Assembly: GCA_949289295.1 (NCBI GenBank)
Contig: CASENM010000020.1
Location: 58,005-122,004, forward strand
Origin: an uncultured Bacteroides sp.
GTDB lineage: Bacteria > Bacteroidota > Bacteroidia > Bacteroidales > Bacteroidaceae
Direction: 5' to 3'
Length of the DNA: 64,000 nucleotides
The position numbers and the translations under genes were made by a program. Below, one piece after another: positions 44,068 to 52,181 of the stretch (positions are counted from its first letter, which is position 1; each line of letters begins with the position of its first letter). A model generated the notes under the pieces. The model searched no databases. It was not told the origin of the DNA and saw nothing but the letters and a program-made list of their open reading frames with translations.

Positions 44068-44709
44068 TTATTTGCTTACTGTATATATAATAACATCTTG
44101 GGGTATCAGACATCTCCCATTATACCAAATACCTGGTCTAACAACATCGGCAATATGATTGTTCAGAAGAATATCATCGGTTTCTTTTGTATCAACAATG
44201 CAGTGAAGTTTTGGATTAAACTCACCGTCACAGGTATTCATTATATCAAATCCGAGGTCTGAAGAGGATTTTTCTATTTCACCTTTGATTGCTGCAATGC
44301 ATTCTTCTATAGAAGAAAAATCCATTGTTTTTAGTAACCGACAAAAACAAATGAGTTTTGACACAACACTACTGCTTCTTCCTACAAGCAATTCATTTTC
44401 GTCTTGAAGATTCAAATTGCTATGCCTAAGCTTGTCATTCTCAGATTTTTCATTACTCAACATGTTTGCTTGTGCATTCAACTCTTGTTCTAATTCATTG
44501 ATACGACTGCGCAAATCACCAATTTCTTTATTTTTAGAACCTAATGATTGTTGAAGGTCCTTATTCTGTTCCTGAGCCGCAGCAAGTTCCTCTCTAAGCT
44601 TTAACACTTCAGCATTACATTGAGACAGGAGTTTTTTGAAGTCGTCAGAAGACTTCTCAGAACTCCTTTTTGAAGAGAATATTCCTTTCATTTTATCAAA
44701 AGCTAACAT
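44068..44709 (-). CDS. Coiled-coil protein with GrpE-like C-terminal domain
   Basis: The 213-residue protein has a long coiled coil at roughly 25-110 ('LKLREELAAAQEQNKDLQQSLGSKNKEIGDLRSRI'), a helical middle, and a short beta domain at 155-213: 'GEFNPKLHCIVDTKE' followed by 'VVRPGIWYNGRCLIPQDVIIYTV'. This mirrors GrpE, whose end reads F-x-P-x-x-H-x-A/V and then K-G-Y-x-x-x-x-R-V-x-R-P-A-x-V-x-V. Together with the adjacent Hsp70 it suggests a dedicated nucleotide-exchange factor. Overall sequence similarity is low, so the call is by pattern and context. Confidence 0.65.
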   Translation of the reverse strand: MLAFDKMKGIFSSKRSSEKSSDDFKKLLSQCNAEVLKLREELAAAQEQNKDLQQSLGSKNKEIGDLRSRINELEQELNAQANMLSNEKSENDKLRHSNLNLQDENELLVGRSSSVVSKLICFCRLLKTMDFSSIEECIAAIKGEIEKSSSDLGFDIMNTCDGEFNPKLHCIVDTKETDDILLNNHIADVVRPGIWYNGRCLIPQDVIIYTVSK

Positions 44710-44715
44710 AAAATA

Positions 44716-46245
44716 TCAATTTAACACGATTGAGTTTACCATTTTTTGAGAAGCATCTACGGCGAAATGATTTCCTATCATACTATATAAATCGATTCTT
44801 TCCAGCCATTGATGTCTAAATTCTTGTGCTTTAGCATAATTTACGCTATCTGAAACACAATATTTGATAGTTTCGATGGCTAAGTCCCAATCGTCTTTTT
44901 CGAAATAATTAAGGCAATCATAATAGTCACGCAATACGGATAAGAAGCCATACTGGGCATATATTTTCTTTTCTATGTTTCGGCATATCTCAAAAATTAT
45001 TCTAAGATTAGTGATGGCTTCTGTATCAACGGCCGAATTATATTCTGTCTCAACAACCTTTTTCAACTCAGGCAAAACACTTGTTGCTTTATAAAAGAGT
45101 GAGATTTTTTTAAAATGTTCATCCAACACATACGTCCGAAGCGTTGGAACATTAGAATAATCCTCAAGATCGTTTTTTAAAAAAGAGATAGCTCCTGTAG
45201 GATGCTTAGTACACCACCAAACAATATATTTCATTGCATCAAGACTTAAGCGTTTTATCATATCGTCCTTACAGGTTTCTGTCTTGAAAATTTTGAATAA
45301 CTCTGGATACATTTCTCTCATATCACCAATTTCCATATAAGAGTAATCCTTATAGAAATATTCCGCCAGCGGACATTTTGCAATCTCATTTAACACAATG
45401 TAATCATCGTTGGTTATTGAATTTGCCGCCATTGAAAAAATAGCAGAGATTGGAAAACATTTTGAAAAACACATTCGAAAAGCAGGGGACTTCATCCTGT
45501 TATTTTCGATAATGCGATTCCCTTCAATCCTGTAATCTAAATCCCAATTACACCCATCTATATCACTCACTACCAATTCATCACAACAGCTATAAACAGC
45601 AACCACATTAAGGCCGCTGACACGATGTTGTGCACCATTAATTTGAGCCAAATAGTCTTGTGCAGCTTGAATATCCTTACTGCCAAATTCCTTGCGTACC
45701 ACATATACTATAACATCAGGTTTCCTATTCTTATCCTTAAACAATGCTTTGGCATTTTCGGAATCATATTCTAACCATGAATCATCACCCGGAGTATCTA
45801 TAATATTCATATCTAATAAGGCTTGATGTTTAAGATAAACGTCAAACCATACAATTTTGGACCTGATACCCAAAGGGTCTTTTTTACTAATATCCACTAA
45901 CTGGCGGTATTGTTCAAGGGATATATTCATCGTTGTGCCATCAGTTAAATGTACAATGACAGATTCTCGCTTTAACGGTGAACTATCAATATGCATAAGC
46001 ACACTCACATTTCCCGTAACGATGCCATCACCCATAGGTAACTCCGTAATACCAAGAAGAGAATTTAACAAGGTTGACTTCCCCGCTTTTGTCTTGCCAA
46101 CAACCGCCAATTTCAATTTATCATTAAGCTTATGGCGAGCCTCAATAACTGCGTCTATTATAATGGGGAGCTTAGCCATATTTGCCTTGTCAAATATGGC
46201 ATCAAGCTCTTTATCTATAAATAGTCTTAATTCTTCTGGTCTCAT
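44716..46245 (-). CDS. Dynamin-like GTPase 2
   Basis: The 509-residue protein has G1 'GKTKAGKS' at 50-57, a possible G2 Thr in 'GDGIVTGNVSV' and G3 'IIDTPGDDS' near 150, the layout of bacterial dynamin-like and related septation-type GTPases. The region after about 300 is helical, without a clear membrane segment. Its start overlaps the stop of the other GTPase by four bases, so the pair is made together. Bacterial dynamin-like proteins often occur as unequal pairs that tether or remodel membranes. Confidence 0.85.
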   Translation of the reverse strand: MRPEELRLFIDKELDAIFDKANMAKLPIIIDAVIEARHKLNDKLKLAVVGKTKAGKSTLLNSLLGITELPMGDGIVTGNVSVLMHIDSSPLKRESVIVHLTDGTTMNISLEQYRQLVDISKKDPLGIRSKIVWFDVYLKHQALLDMNIIDTPGDDSWLEYDSENAKALFKDKNRKPDVIVYVVRKEFGSKDIQAAQDYLAQINGAQHRVSGLNVVAVYSCCDELVVSDIDGCNWDLDYRIEGNRIIENNRMKSPAFRMCFSKCFPISAIFSMAANSITNDDYIVLNEIAKCPLAEYFYKDYSYMEIGDMREMYPELFKIFKTETCKDDMIKRLSLDAMKYIVWWCTKHPTGAISFLKNDLEDYSNVPTLRTYVLDEHFKKISLFYKATSVLPELKKVVETEYNSAVDTEAITNLRIIFEICRNIEKKIYAQYGFLSVLRDYYDCLNYFEKDDWDLAIETIKYCVSDSVNYAKAQEFRHQWLERIDLYSMIGNHFAVDASQKMVNSIVLN

Positions 46246-48131
46246 TTCTTTTGAAGGTTTTCACAGACTTTTTTACTGCCATCAACTAACTTCTTTATGG
46301 CATCAAAATTTGCTTTAATACGCATGGCTTCATTTTGCATTTGATGCTTGCGTAATTGAAGCCTTTTCTTCTCCTTTCTTACTTCTTCGATGAACTGGGT
46401 AGCCAGCTCTGTTGATTGAGCGATTCTTGCCTTATCAACCTCGCTCTTTATTTTAGTAAAAAATTCCAATATTTGCTTTTTGCAAGCTGCAAAAATCTCA
46501 TTGCGTTGCTTACGTTTGCGTTCTTCTTTACTTTCTTTGAAGATTTTCCAGCCTGAAATCACTCCAGTTAATACTCCAGCAATTGCACCAACAGCGGCGC
46601 CAATAGCACTTCCAATTCCGGGCGCAATTCCAGTACCAATAGCAGCACCAATTTTTGCACCAATAGCACCACCTGCCCAATTGCCGAAAGTACTTGCAGC
46701 GGCTGCTACACCAGTTCCAATAAATACCGAACGATAAAGACCCTGTATCTTCTGCCCAAACTTGGCATTGCCTACATTGTCACCAATACTTATATTTATA
46801 GGAATATCATTTGGAGACTCTATTGACTCTTCTTGTTGAATTTTCTTCAAGCCTGTTTTTGTGCGTAACCATTCATAAAGATCAATAAAACCATCTGATA
46901 ATTTTTTGTCAAGATCATTTTGAAAACTAATCAAATCCGCAGCAATACTTTTACTCAGAGCATTTTTATCCTCAAGATACGAATCGCTTTTCAAGTTTTC
47001 GGATACGTTATCCGTAATAACTGTCTGTTGATTATTTATAAAATTGTTCAAGTCTGAAACAAAAATAGATAGCTGCCCGCTTAACTCTTGCTGCCAAATT
47101 GATTGTTTTTCTTCAATTTCTGTGAGACGATCCATTAGAGCCTGAAGTTCTGCAACTTTACATTCTTTCTTTGCAGGCTTCTCAACAGTTTCAATAACTT
47201 CAATGAGCAATTTGCTTCCACGAGAACAGATATCTAATGCAAGAGTACGGAAACGACTATTAAGTAACGACTTTAGGTCATTGTTTATATCAGCAATGTA
47301 TGATTTAATTTGTTGGAATCCACTGCTATCAAGTTGAACCCGATTTCCACTGCGTACATACTTACGATACAATAGAGAAGATACTTTGATGATTGGTATG
47401 TTATACCTTGCAAAATCTTTTTCGAACATCTGTTGGTTGGAAACCAATATATCATCAGTGCTCTTCATATCGCAACATGTCAGCAAATGAAGTATTTGCT
47501 GAGAGCCGGAAACTTTAACAAGGTCTTTCAGACTTGCTATTTCACTTCGTGTGAGAGGTTTCCGAGAATCCCCCAAAAAGAAAATGATATCAGCTTGGGT
47601 TGCCATTCGGTAAGTCGTAATAGCGTGAAGAGGATCAACTGCACCAAGTCCTGGCGTATCTATAAATGCAAGACCTCCTGCGAGGAAAGGCGAATTGATT
47701 TGAATTTCAATATAATCGACTTTGTTCTGATTTTCCTTGTTAGCAGATTCAGTTGAATATTCCGCGACTTCTGCCCGAGTGATTATCTTCGGCTCTTTCT
47801 GACCCCCAGAAGCATTCTTCTCAAAATGAACTAAAATTTTCTCTTCTTCACCATAAACAATTTTCGTTGGCACATTGGTGCATACCTCATGTGCAGTAGC
47901 AAGAATATCTATGCCAAGCAATGAGTTTATGAAAGTAGATTTACCAACTTTCATTTCACCTGCAACAAGAATTGTAAGTTTTTGTTCCGAAAATCTCTGT
48001 TGTAAGATACGAAGCTGCTCTGCCAGTGAAAAATACATAGAATCTTTACTGCCATCATCAATAAGGATTTTGGCTTGATCGAAAATTTTCGCTTCTTCGG
48101 TGCATTGATCATAAATAAATTGATATTCCAT
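46242..48131 (-). CDS. Dynamin-like GTPase 1 with glycine-zipper membrane segment
   Basis: The 629-residue protein has G1 'GEMKVGKS' at 57-64, G3 'FIDTPGLGAVDP' near 155 and 'LLTCCDMKSTDD' where the guanine-specificity motif is expected. Long helical stretches follow. At about residues 470-530 it has Gly/Ala-rich repeats ('GAKIGAAIGTGIAPGIGSAIG') of the glycine-zipper kind, a probable membrane insertion paddle. The C-terminal 100 residues are highly charged coiled coil. This is the membrane-active member of the pair. Confidence 0.87.
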   Translation of the reverse strand: MEYQFIYDQCTEEAKIFDQAKILIDDGSKDSMYFSLAEQLRILQQRFSEQKLTILVAGEMKVGKSTFINSLLGIDILATAHEVCTNVPTKIVYGEEEKILVHFEKNASGGQKEPKIITRAEVAEYSTESANKENQNKVDYIEIQINSPFLAGGLAFIDTPGLGAVDPLHAITTYRMATQADIIFFLGDSRKPLTRSEIASLKDLVKVSGSQQILHLLTCCDMKSTDDILVSNQQMFEKDFARYNIPIIKVSSLLYRKYVRSGNRVQLDSSGFQQIKSYIADINNDLKSLLNSRFRTLALDICSRGSKLLIEVIETVEKPAKKECKVAELQALMDRLTEIEEKQSIWQQELSGQLSIFVSDLNNFINNQQTVITDNVSENLKSDSYLEDKNALSKSIAADLISFQNDLDKKLSDGFIDLYEWLRTKTGLKKIQQEESIESPNDIPINISIGDNVGNAKFGQKIQGLYRSVFIGTGVAAAASTFGNWAGGAIGAKIGAAIGTGIAPGIGSAIGAAVGAIAGVLTGVISGWKIFKESKEERKRKQRNEIFAACKKQILEFFTKIKSEVDKARIAQSTELATQFIEEVRKEKKRLQLRKHQMQNEAMRIKANFDAIKKLVDGSKKVCENLQKK

Positions 48132-48166
48132 ATTGCATGTATTATTAGTTCTTAAGATAGAATTGA

Positions 48167-48733
48167 TTAAAAATCATCCAGAATACTTACCATAAAATTC
48201 TCTGAGTCATCCCATGCATCACAAAACTGCTCAATATCGTAACCAATGGAGAAATCACCATTACCAGGGTCTATCAAATTAACTGTACCACCCGTGAAAT
48301 CATCATTGAATTCAATGCCCCCAACGATTAAAGCGTGATCGGCACATGGACCTTTGATGATATCCTCAAATGTCTCGTCAATACCAGAATGCCACAATTC
48401 GCCAGAATCTACCCCGACGATTACCGGATGTCCTTTTGACAATTCACCGACAAGATTAAACATTGAACCGTGAATTTGTTGCCGCACTTCCATGCCGTGA
48501 GCTTCCATGAGTTTGCCGATATCTTCCTTAGGAGTGCCGATGCCAGGCGCATACCACCCATTCCGAATTGCTTCAGACCTCAGCTCTTCTTCGGTTACAT
48601 TTAAGCCTGAAGCATTCATTAAGATTTCCTGTGACTTAATGGCACAAGTATCATCATAATGCTGGTGCACATCTTCGGACTTCACATCGTATGCGGGTAG
48701 TCCAAACAAAGTATTTGCATTGTTCGTTTCCAT
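48167..48733 (-). CDS. C39-like (papain-fold) cysteine peptidase
   Basis: The 188-residue soluble protein shows a complete triad by pattern: Cys30 in 'YDDTCAIKSQEILMNASG', His133 in 'CADHALIVGGI' and Asp155 in 'NLIDPGNGD'. 'NGWYAPGIGTPKEDIGKLMEAHG' in between is also typical of C39-like peptidases. It has no signal peptide or transporter domain, so it differs from bacteriocin-export proteases. It could process the acidic peptide in the same operon or the anti-sigma-like protein; neither is shown. It starts one base after the preceding stop. Confidence 0.8.
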   Translation of the reverse strand: METNNANTLFGLPAYDVKSEDVHQHYDDTCAIKSQEILMNASGLNVTEEELRSEAIRNGWYAPGIGTPKEDIGKLMEAHGMEVRQQIHGSMFNLVGELSKGHPVIVGVDSGELWHSGIDETFEDIIKGPCADHALIVGGIEFNDDFTGGTVNLIDPGNGDFSIGYDIEQFCDAWDDSENFMVSILDDF

Positions 48734-48734
48734 A

Positions 48735-49217
48735 TCAAAAATCTATAGAATTATCATTGAAAAGTTCATCGTCATTAAACGAATCTGTATCTAATGAGTG
48801 CGAATCATCTATAAAACTATCAGCGTTATATGAATTTTCACTGTGAAAAAAATCAGTATGGATGCAGTCAGGCGTGTCAAAATCACCATTAGCATCAAAC
48901 CCATATATTTTTACTATCTCATCCAACATTGTCGGACTTTCCGTGTGAAAGACATCAACAGTAATATCTGGCAAGTCTGCATTTATTCCTGAATGAAACA
49001 TTGATACATCTAAGTCCGATGTATCTTGAATCTCGGTATGCATATCAACATTTTCAAGCAAATCACTTAATGCTTCATCAGAAGCTATTGCATCTGCAAA
49101 TTCGGAAAAATCAGTGCCGTCAAGCTTTCCTTCCATATATGCACCTAACATTTCTTCCGAGACCGAAAGGTCTTGAATGTCATTGAAGCGTGAAATTAGT
49201 TCGTCAAGTGATTTCAT
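48735..49217 (-). CDS. Acidic protein with anti-sigma-like N-terminus
   Basis: The 160-residue protein begins with about 55 residues of the short helical kind found in anti-sigma factors without zinc ('SEEMLGAYMEGKLDGTDFSEFADAIASDEALSDLLE'). The rest is disordered, Asp/Ser-rich sequence with repeated short motifs of the FH(S/T) type ('MFHSG', 'VFHTE', 'FFHSE'). No membrane segment is present. It overlaps the sigma gene by four bases, the usual arrangement for a sigma/anti-sigma pair. Its role as sigma partner is inferred. Confidence 0.6.
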   Translation of the reverse strand: MKSLDELISRFNDIQDLSVSEEMLGAYMEGKLDGTDFSEFADAIASDEALSDLLENVDMHTEIQDTSDLDVSMFHSGINADLPDITVDVFHTESPTMLDEIVKIYGFDANGDFDTPDCIHTDFFHSENSYNADSFIDDSHSLDTDSFNDDELFNDNSIDF

Positions 49218-49810
49218 ATGATGCCCTCCTTTTTCAATACCATATAGAGTTGAGCTTTTGCAAGTTTATGTTTAGGATAGTAGCTGTCTATCTTCATGTT
49301 GAGTGCCGCAGCCGTCTCCTCGTTGGTCTTTTCCTGTAAATAACGCAACTCTATGAGACGGCGATACCGCACGTTTGGCATTTTGTTGAGTATTCTTTGA
49401 ACCGTCATCTTTTCTTCTTCAATAAAGAGATTGTTTATTTCAATCTCAACAGAGTCGACAATGCGTTCAAAACTATCATCTTCGCCATCAAAATTTTGAT
49501 CTTTTGGTATGCGTTTAGCAAAAAGCTGCCGGCAATAGTTCTCCGTTACAATCTTAAGCCACATCGTCAGAGAGCAGCGGAAACCAAAGTCTTGAAGCTT
49601 TGACCGACGGGTTTCTCTGTGAGGCAAAAGTATATACACATAGATTTCATCAATCAACTCGACAGGAGTATCACAATCCGTATAATATTTCGAGTGTATA
49701 GATGCGAATAAGGAATAGCATCTCCCATACAAGAACTCCTTTGTTACTTCGGAGTTCCTGCAAAGAATCGCCTTGACGATTTCCTGGTCGGTTAAACTGT
49801 CTATTATCAT
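49214..49810 (-). CDS. ECF-type RNA polymerase sigma factor
   Basis: The 198-residue protein has a region 2 part at about 20-95 ('ELIDEIYVYILLPHRETRRSKLQDFGFRCSLTMWLKIVTENYCRQLFAKRI') and a region 4 helix-turn-helix at about 135-195 ('MPNVRYRRLIELRYLQEKTNEETAAALNMKIDSYYPKHKLAKAQL'). It is the first gene of the operon. An ECF factor in this position usually activates its own operon, so a switch in the region upstream could set the whole cluster on or off. Confidence 0.82.
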   Translation of the reverse strand: MIIDSLTDQEIVKAILCRNSEVTKEFLYGRCYSLFASIHSKYYTDCDTPVELIDEIYVYILLPHRETRRSKLQDFGFRCSLTMWLKIVTENYCRQLFAKRIPKDQNFDGEDDSFERIVDSVEIEINNLFIEEEKMTVQRILNKMPNVRYRRLIELRYLQEKTNEETAAALNMKIDSYYPKHKLAKAQLYMVLKKEGII

Positions 49811-49856
49811 GACTGTCTCGCTATATACTTCTGATTATAATTCTTTTCCTGGCTCC

Positions 49857-50047
49857 CTCTCTTCCGTAAGAGAGGGATTGGAAAAATGAACGGCTGTAAA
49901 TCAGTCGCTTTTTCAGGTAAAGGCCCTATCTTGCTTAACATTTTTATGTTTTGTGACACATTCATGTATTTTTCTCAGCTGAAAATGTTCGACTTTGTAT
50001 TCTTTTCATTACTTTTGGTAGTATATATCCCTCTCTTACGGAAGAGA
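49857..50047. promoter_or_regulatory. Candidate invertible promoter segment
   Basis: Two near-perfect inverted repeats, ctctcttccgtaagaga (from 49857, 22 bases in all) and its reverse complement tctcttacggaagag (within 50027-50047), enclose about 148 bp. Each repeat is itself partly palindromic. The only consensus -7 box between them is TACTTTTG at 50010-50017 on the plus strand, pointing away from the sigma gene; no TAnnTTTG box faces the operon. Inversion would place that box at about 49887-49894 facing the sigma gene, about 75-85 bases before its ATG. Size and layout resemble the phase-variable promoters of Bacteroides surface loci, and a tyrosine recombinase gene lies directly next to it. 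Confidence 0.65.
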
Positions 50048-50081
50048 ATCCCCATTGTGCTTAACAATCCAACCCTCGGCA

Positions 50082-51296
50082 CTACAGTTTTCCCAGTATT
50101 AATCTATTCGCCTTGTCTACCTTCGATGCGTCCAAGGAGGCAAGATAAATCTGCGTTGTACGCTCCGAATCGTGCCCCATTCCTTCGCTGATGACCGACA
50201 AAGGTATGTTTTGGTCTTTTGCGGCACTTGCCCATGAATGGCGGCTGACATACATTGTAAGGTTCGTATGCAGTCCGGCCAATTCTGAAATTTTCTTTAG
50301 CTTGTTGTTCACAAGGCGTAGTGCATTGCGGTACTGACGACGCTCATCGCCTGCCTTTCTAATGATAGGCAGCAAGTATCCCGTGTCATTCGCCGGATGT
50401 TTGTCAAGTATTTCCTGCATACACCTTTCCCATCTTATGGCCAAGGTCTGATTTGTCTTCCGCCTTTGATAGGAAAGAATGCCGTTTTGCAGGTCCGACT
50501 TCTTCAAATAGGCTATATCCACGAATGACATACCACGCGTGTAGAATGAAAACAGGAATATGTCCCTTGCAAAATCCAGTGACGGCTTGAACGACAGATC
50601 CAGATCCTTGATGCGCTTTATGTCCTTCAATGGGATGGCCCGTTTTATTGTCTTGTCGATTCCGGTATAAACATGCTTGAACGGATAGCGTTGCGGGGTG
50701 ATTTCTTGTTCCACAGCACGGTTGTACACGGCACGGAGTATGCGATTGTAGAAAGATATAGTGTTCATCCTCACATGATTTGATTGCAGCCACGCTTCAT
50801 ATTCAGTCATAAGGCTGGAAGTGATTTCCTCAAACAGGAGGTCTTTACCCTTACGGAAACGCATGAAGCTGACCAATGCGGATGTATAGGTCTCCGATGT
50901 CCGTTCCTTGCCCATCCGTTTCAGTCTGGATATGGTATCTTCCATGAAAAGCTTGAACGAATGGGTCCTTATAAGCTCATGGTAACTGTCTACCACGTTG
51001 TCGGATGTATATGCCATTTTCCTGCCGTTCAAATTCCTGATGACCATATCCAGCCTATCCATATCCTGACGCAATCGCATAGCAACAAACAGGATGATTT
51101 CCTTACGCTCGTCGCTGATGTCTTCATTGTTCATTGCTGCAACTGTTGATCTGCTTTCATCCCACTCATGAGGATATAATTTGTAATCAGTCATAATCTG
51201 TCTCACAACACGGCGGTGGGTGACAAGATAGACGATTGTACCAGGCCGGCCTGCAACCGTTGACGGGCGGAATTTTATTCTTACTGTTGTTGTCAT
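50082..51296 (-). CDS. Tyrosine site-specific recombinase
   Basis: I start at 51296 ('MTTTVRIKFRPSTVAGRPGTIVY'), the usual start of this Bacteroides family; the frame is open for 19 codons more. The 404-residue protein has a core-binding SAM-like domain (about 105-200) and a catalytic domain with Arg254 ('FYTRGMSF'), Arg352 in 'YVSRHSWA', His375 in 'GMGHDSERTTQIY' and nucleophile Tyr384. Relatives include mobile-element integrases and the Tsr recombinases that invert promoter segments. The nearby inverted repeats favour the second role; it may also have brought the island in. Confidence 0.88.
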   Translation of the reverse strand: MTTTVRIKFRPSTVAGRPGTIVYLVTHRRVVRQIMTDYKLYPHEWDESRSTVAAMNNEDISDERKEIILFVAMRLRQDMDRLDMVIRNLNGRKMAYTSDNVVDSYHELIRTHSFKLFMEDTISRLKRMGKERTSETYTSALVSFMRFRKGKDLLFEEITSSLMTEYEAWLQSNHVRMNTISFYNRILRAVYNRAVEQEITPQRYPFKHVYTGIDKTIKRAIPLKDIKRIKDLDLSFKPSLDFARDIFLFSFYTRGMSFVDIAYLKKSDLQNGILSYQRRKTNQTLAIRWERCMQEILDKHPANDTGYLLPIIRKAGDERRQYRNALRLVNNKLKKISELAGLHTNLTMYVSRHSWASAAKDQNIPLSVISEGMGHDSERTTQIYLASLDASKVDKANRLILGKL

Positions 51297-51378
51297 ACAC
51301 TGATAATTATGGTTCTTGTTCAATTTAACTTTCTGCGGTTCCGCTCCATTCACATGCCATTCTTTTCAATATGCCACT

Positions 51379-51435
51379 GACCCGTGTGTCTGCCCGGATA
51401 TATTGACATGATGTCATCGGGCAGGCACACGGGTC
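51379..51435. repeat. Large inverted repeat upstream of the recombinase gene
   Basis: The 18-base arms gacccgtgtgtctgcccg (51379-51396) and cgggcaggcacacgggtc (51418-51435) pair with one mismatch; the 21-base loop contains a second palindrome, tgaca-tga-tgtca. It could be a recombinase site, the border of the island or a dispersed repeat. It has no T-run, so it is not a standard terminator. Confidence 0.5.
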
Positions 51436-51527
51436 TGCCCCTACGGTTAAATGAAAGCCGTGTATAAACAATCAGAAAAAATCATGGAAATCGGGGATAC
51501 GGCTTGCAGACATGCCCCAAAATGGCT

Positions 51528-51535
51528 TAAATTTG
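51528..51535 (+). promoter_or_regulatory. Promoter -7 box (TAAATTTG) for the acetyltransferase gene
   Basis: It matches TAnnTTTG and lies 20 bases before ATG 51556, so the upstream ATGs of the same open frame (51451, 51484) would not be on the transcript. Confidence 0.55.
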
Positions 51536-51555
51536 CAGCAGAATCAGAATATACA

Positions 51556-52131
51556 ATGTGTAAAAAGAAAGAACCTTTGGATTGTGGCACGAGAAGATGC
51601 CTGTCCACCGCACACCCGCTGGAAGAACGGGAGGGGAAATTCCGCATCGAGACCGTCGGAAAGGACAAGAGAAACCCGGATTTGACAAACAGACTGCTGA
51701 AAGTCTGGGAGGCATCCGTCCGCGCCAGCCACCATTTCCTGACCGAAACAGACATCGAACGCCTCGCCCCACAGGCCGAAAACGCATTGAGGGAAATCGA
51801 AACGCTTCGGGTGGTGAAAGACAACTCGTTGCCTGTCGGCTTTATGGGTGTACAGGAACGGAAAATAGAGATGCTCTTTCTCCACCCCGACTATTTCCGG
51901 AAAGGGTTGGGCAAAGAACTGGTGCAACGGGCATTCGAAGAATTGGATGTTGAGTTCGTGGATGTGAATGAACAGAATCCTGATGCCATAAGATTTTACA
52001 GGCGGATGGGGTTCAACGTGTTCAAGCGCAATGAATGTGACAGCGAGGGCAATCCGTTCCCGATACTGGAAATGAAACGACAATCAACTGGCCCGGAAAA
52101 CAAGGCAGGACTTGCGCCCGGCACCAGGTGA
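51556..52131 (+). CDS. GNAT-family N-acetyltransferase
   Basis: I start at ATG 51556 because a promoter box lies just before it. The 191-residue protein contains a GNAT fold with the acetyl-CoA-binding motif 'IEMLFLHPDYFRKGLGKELVQRAFEEL' and 'DVNEQNPDAIRFYRRMGFNVFKR', which is motif B. The substrate is unknown. It is divergent from the recombinase gene and convergent with the ABC permease gene. Confidence 0.85.
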   Translation: MCKKKEPLDCGTRRCLSTAHPLEEREGKFRIETVGKDKRNPDLTNRLLKVWEASVRASHHFLTETDIERLAPQAENALREIETLRVVKDNSLPVGFMGVQERKIEMLFLHPDYFRKGLGKELVQRAFEELDVEFVDVNEQNPDAIRFYRRMGFNVFKRNECDSEGNPFPILEMKRQSTGPENKAGLAPGTR

Positions 52132-52181
52132 TATACGATGAATGCCGGAATCCTCCTCCCGCCGGCATGTCTGGACGAAAG

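Noticed and set aside
49854-49877. Hairpin upstream of the sigma gene read as a simple terminator
   Set aside because: It has no T-run on either strand, and the same sequence recurs inverted about 170 bp away. A recombination repeat explains both facts better, although a terminator effect is not excluded.
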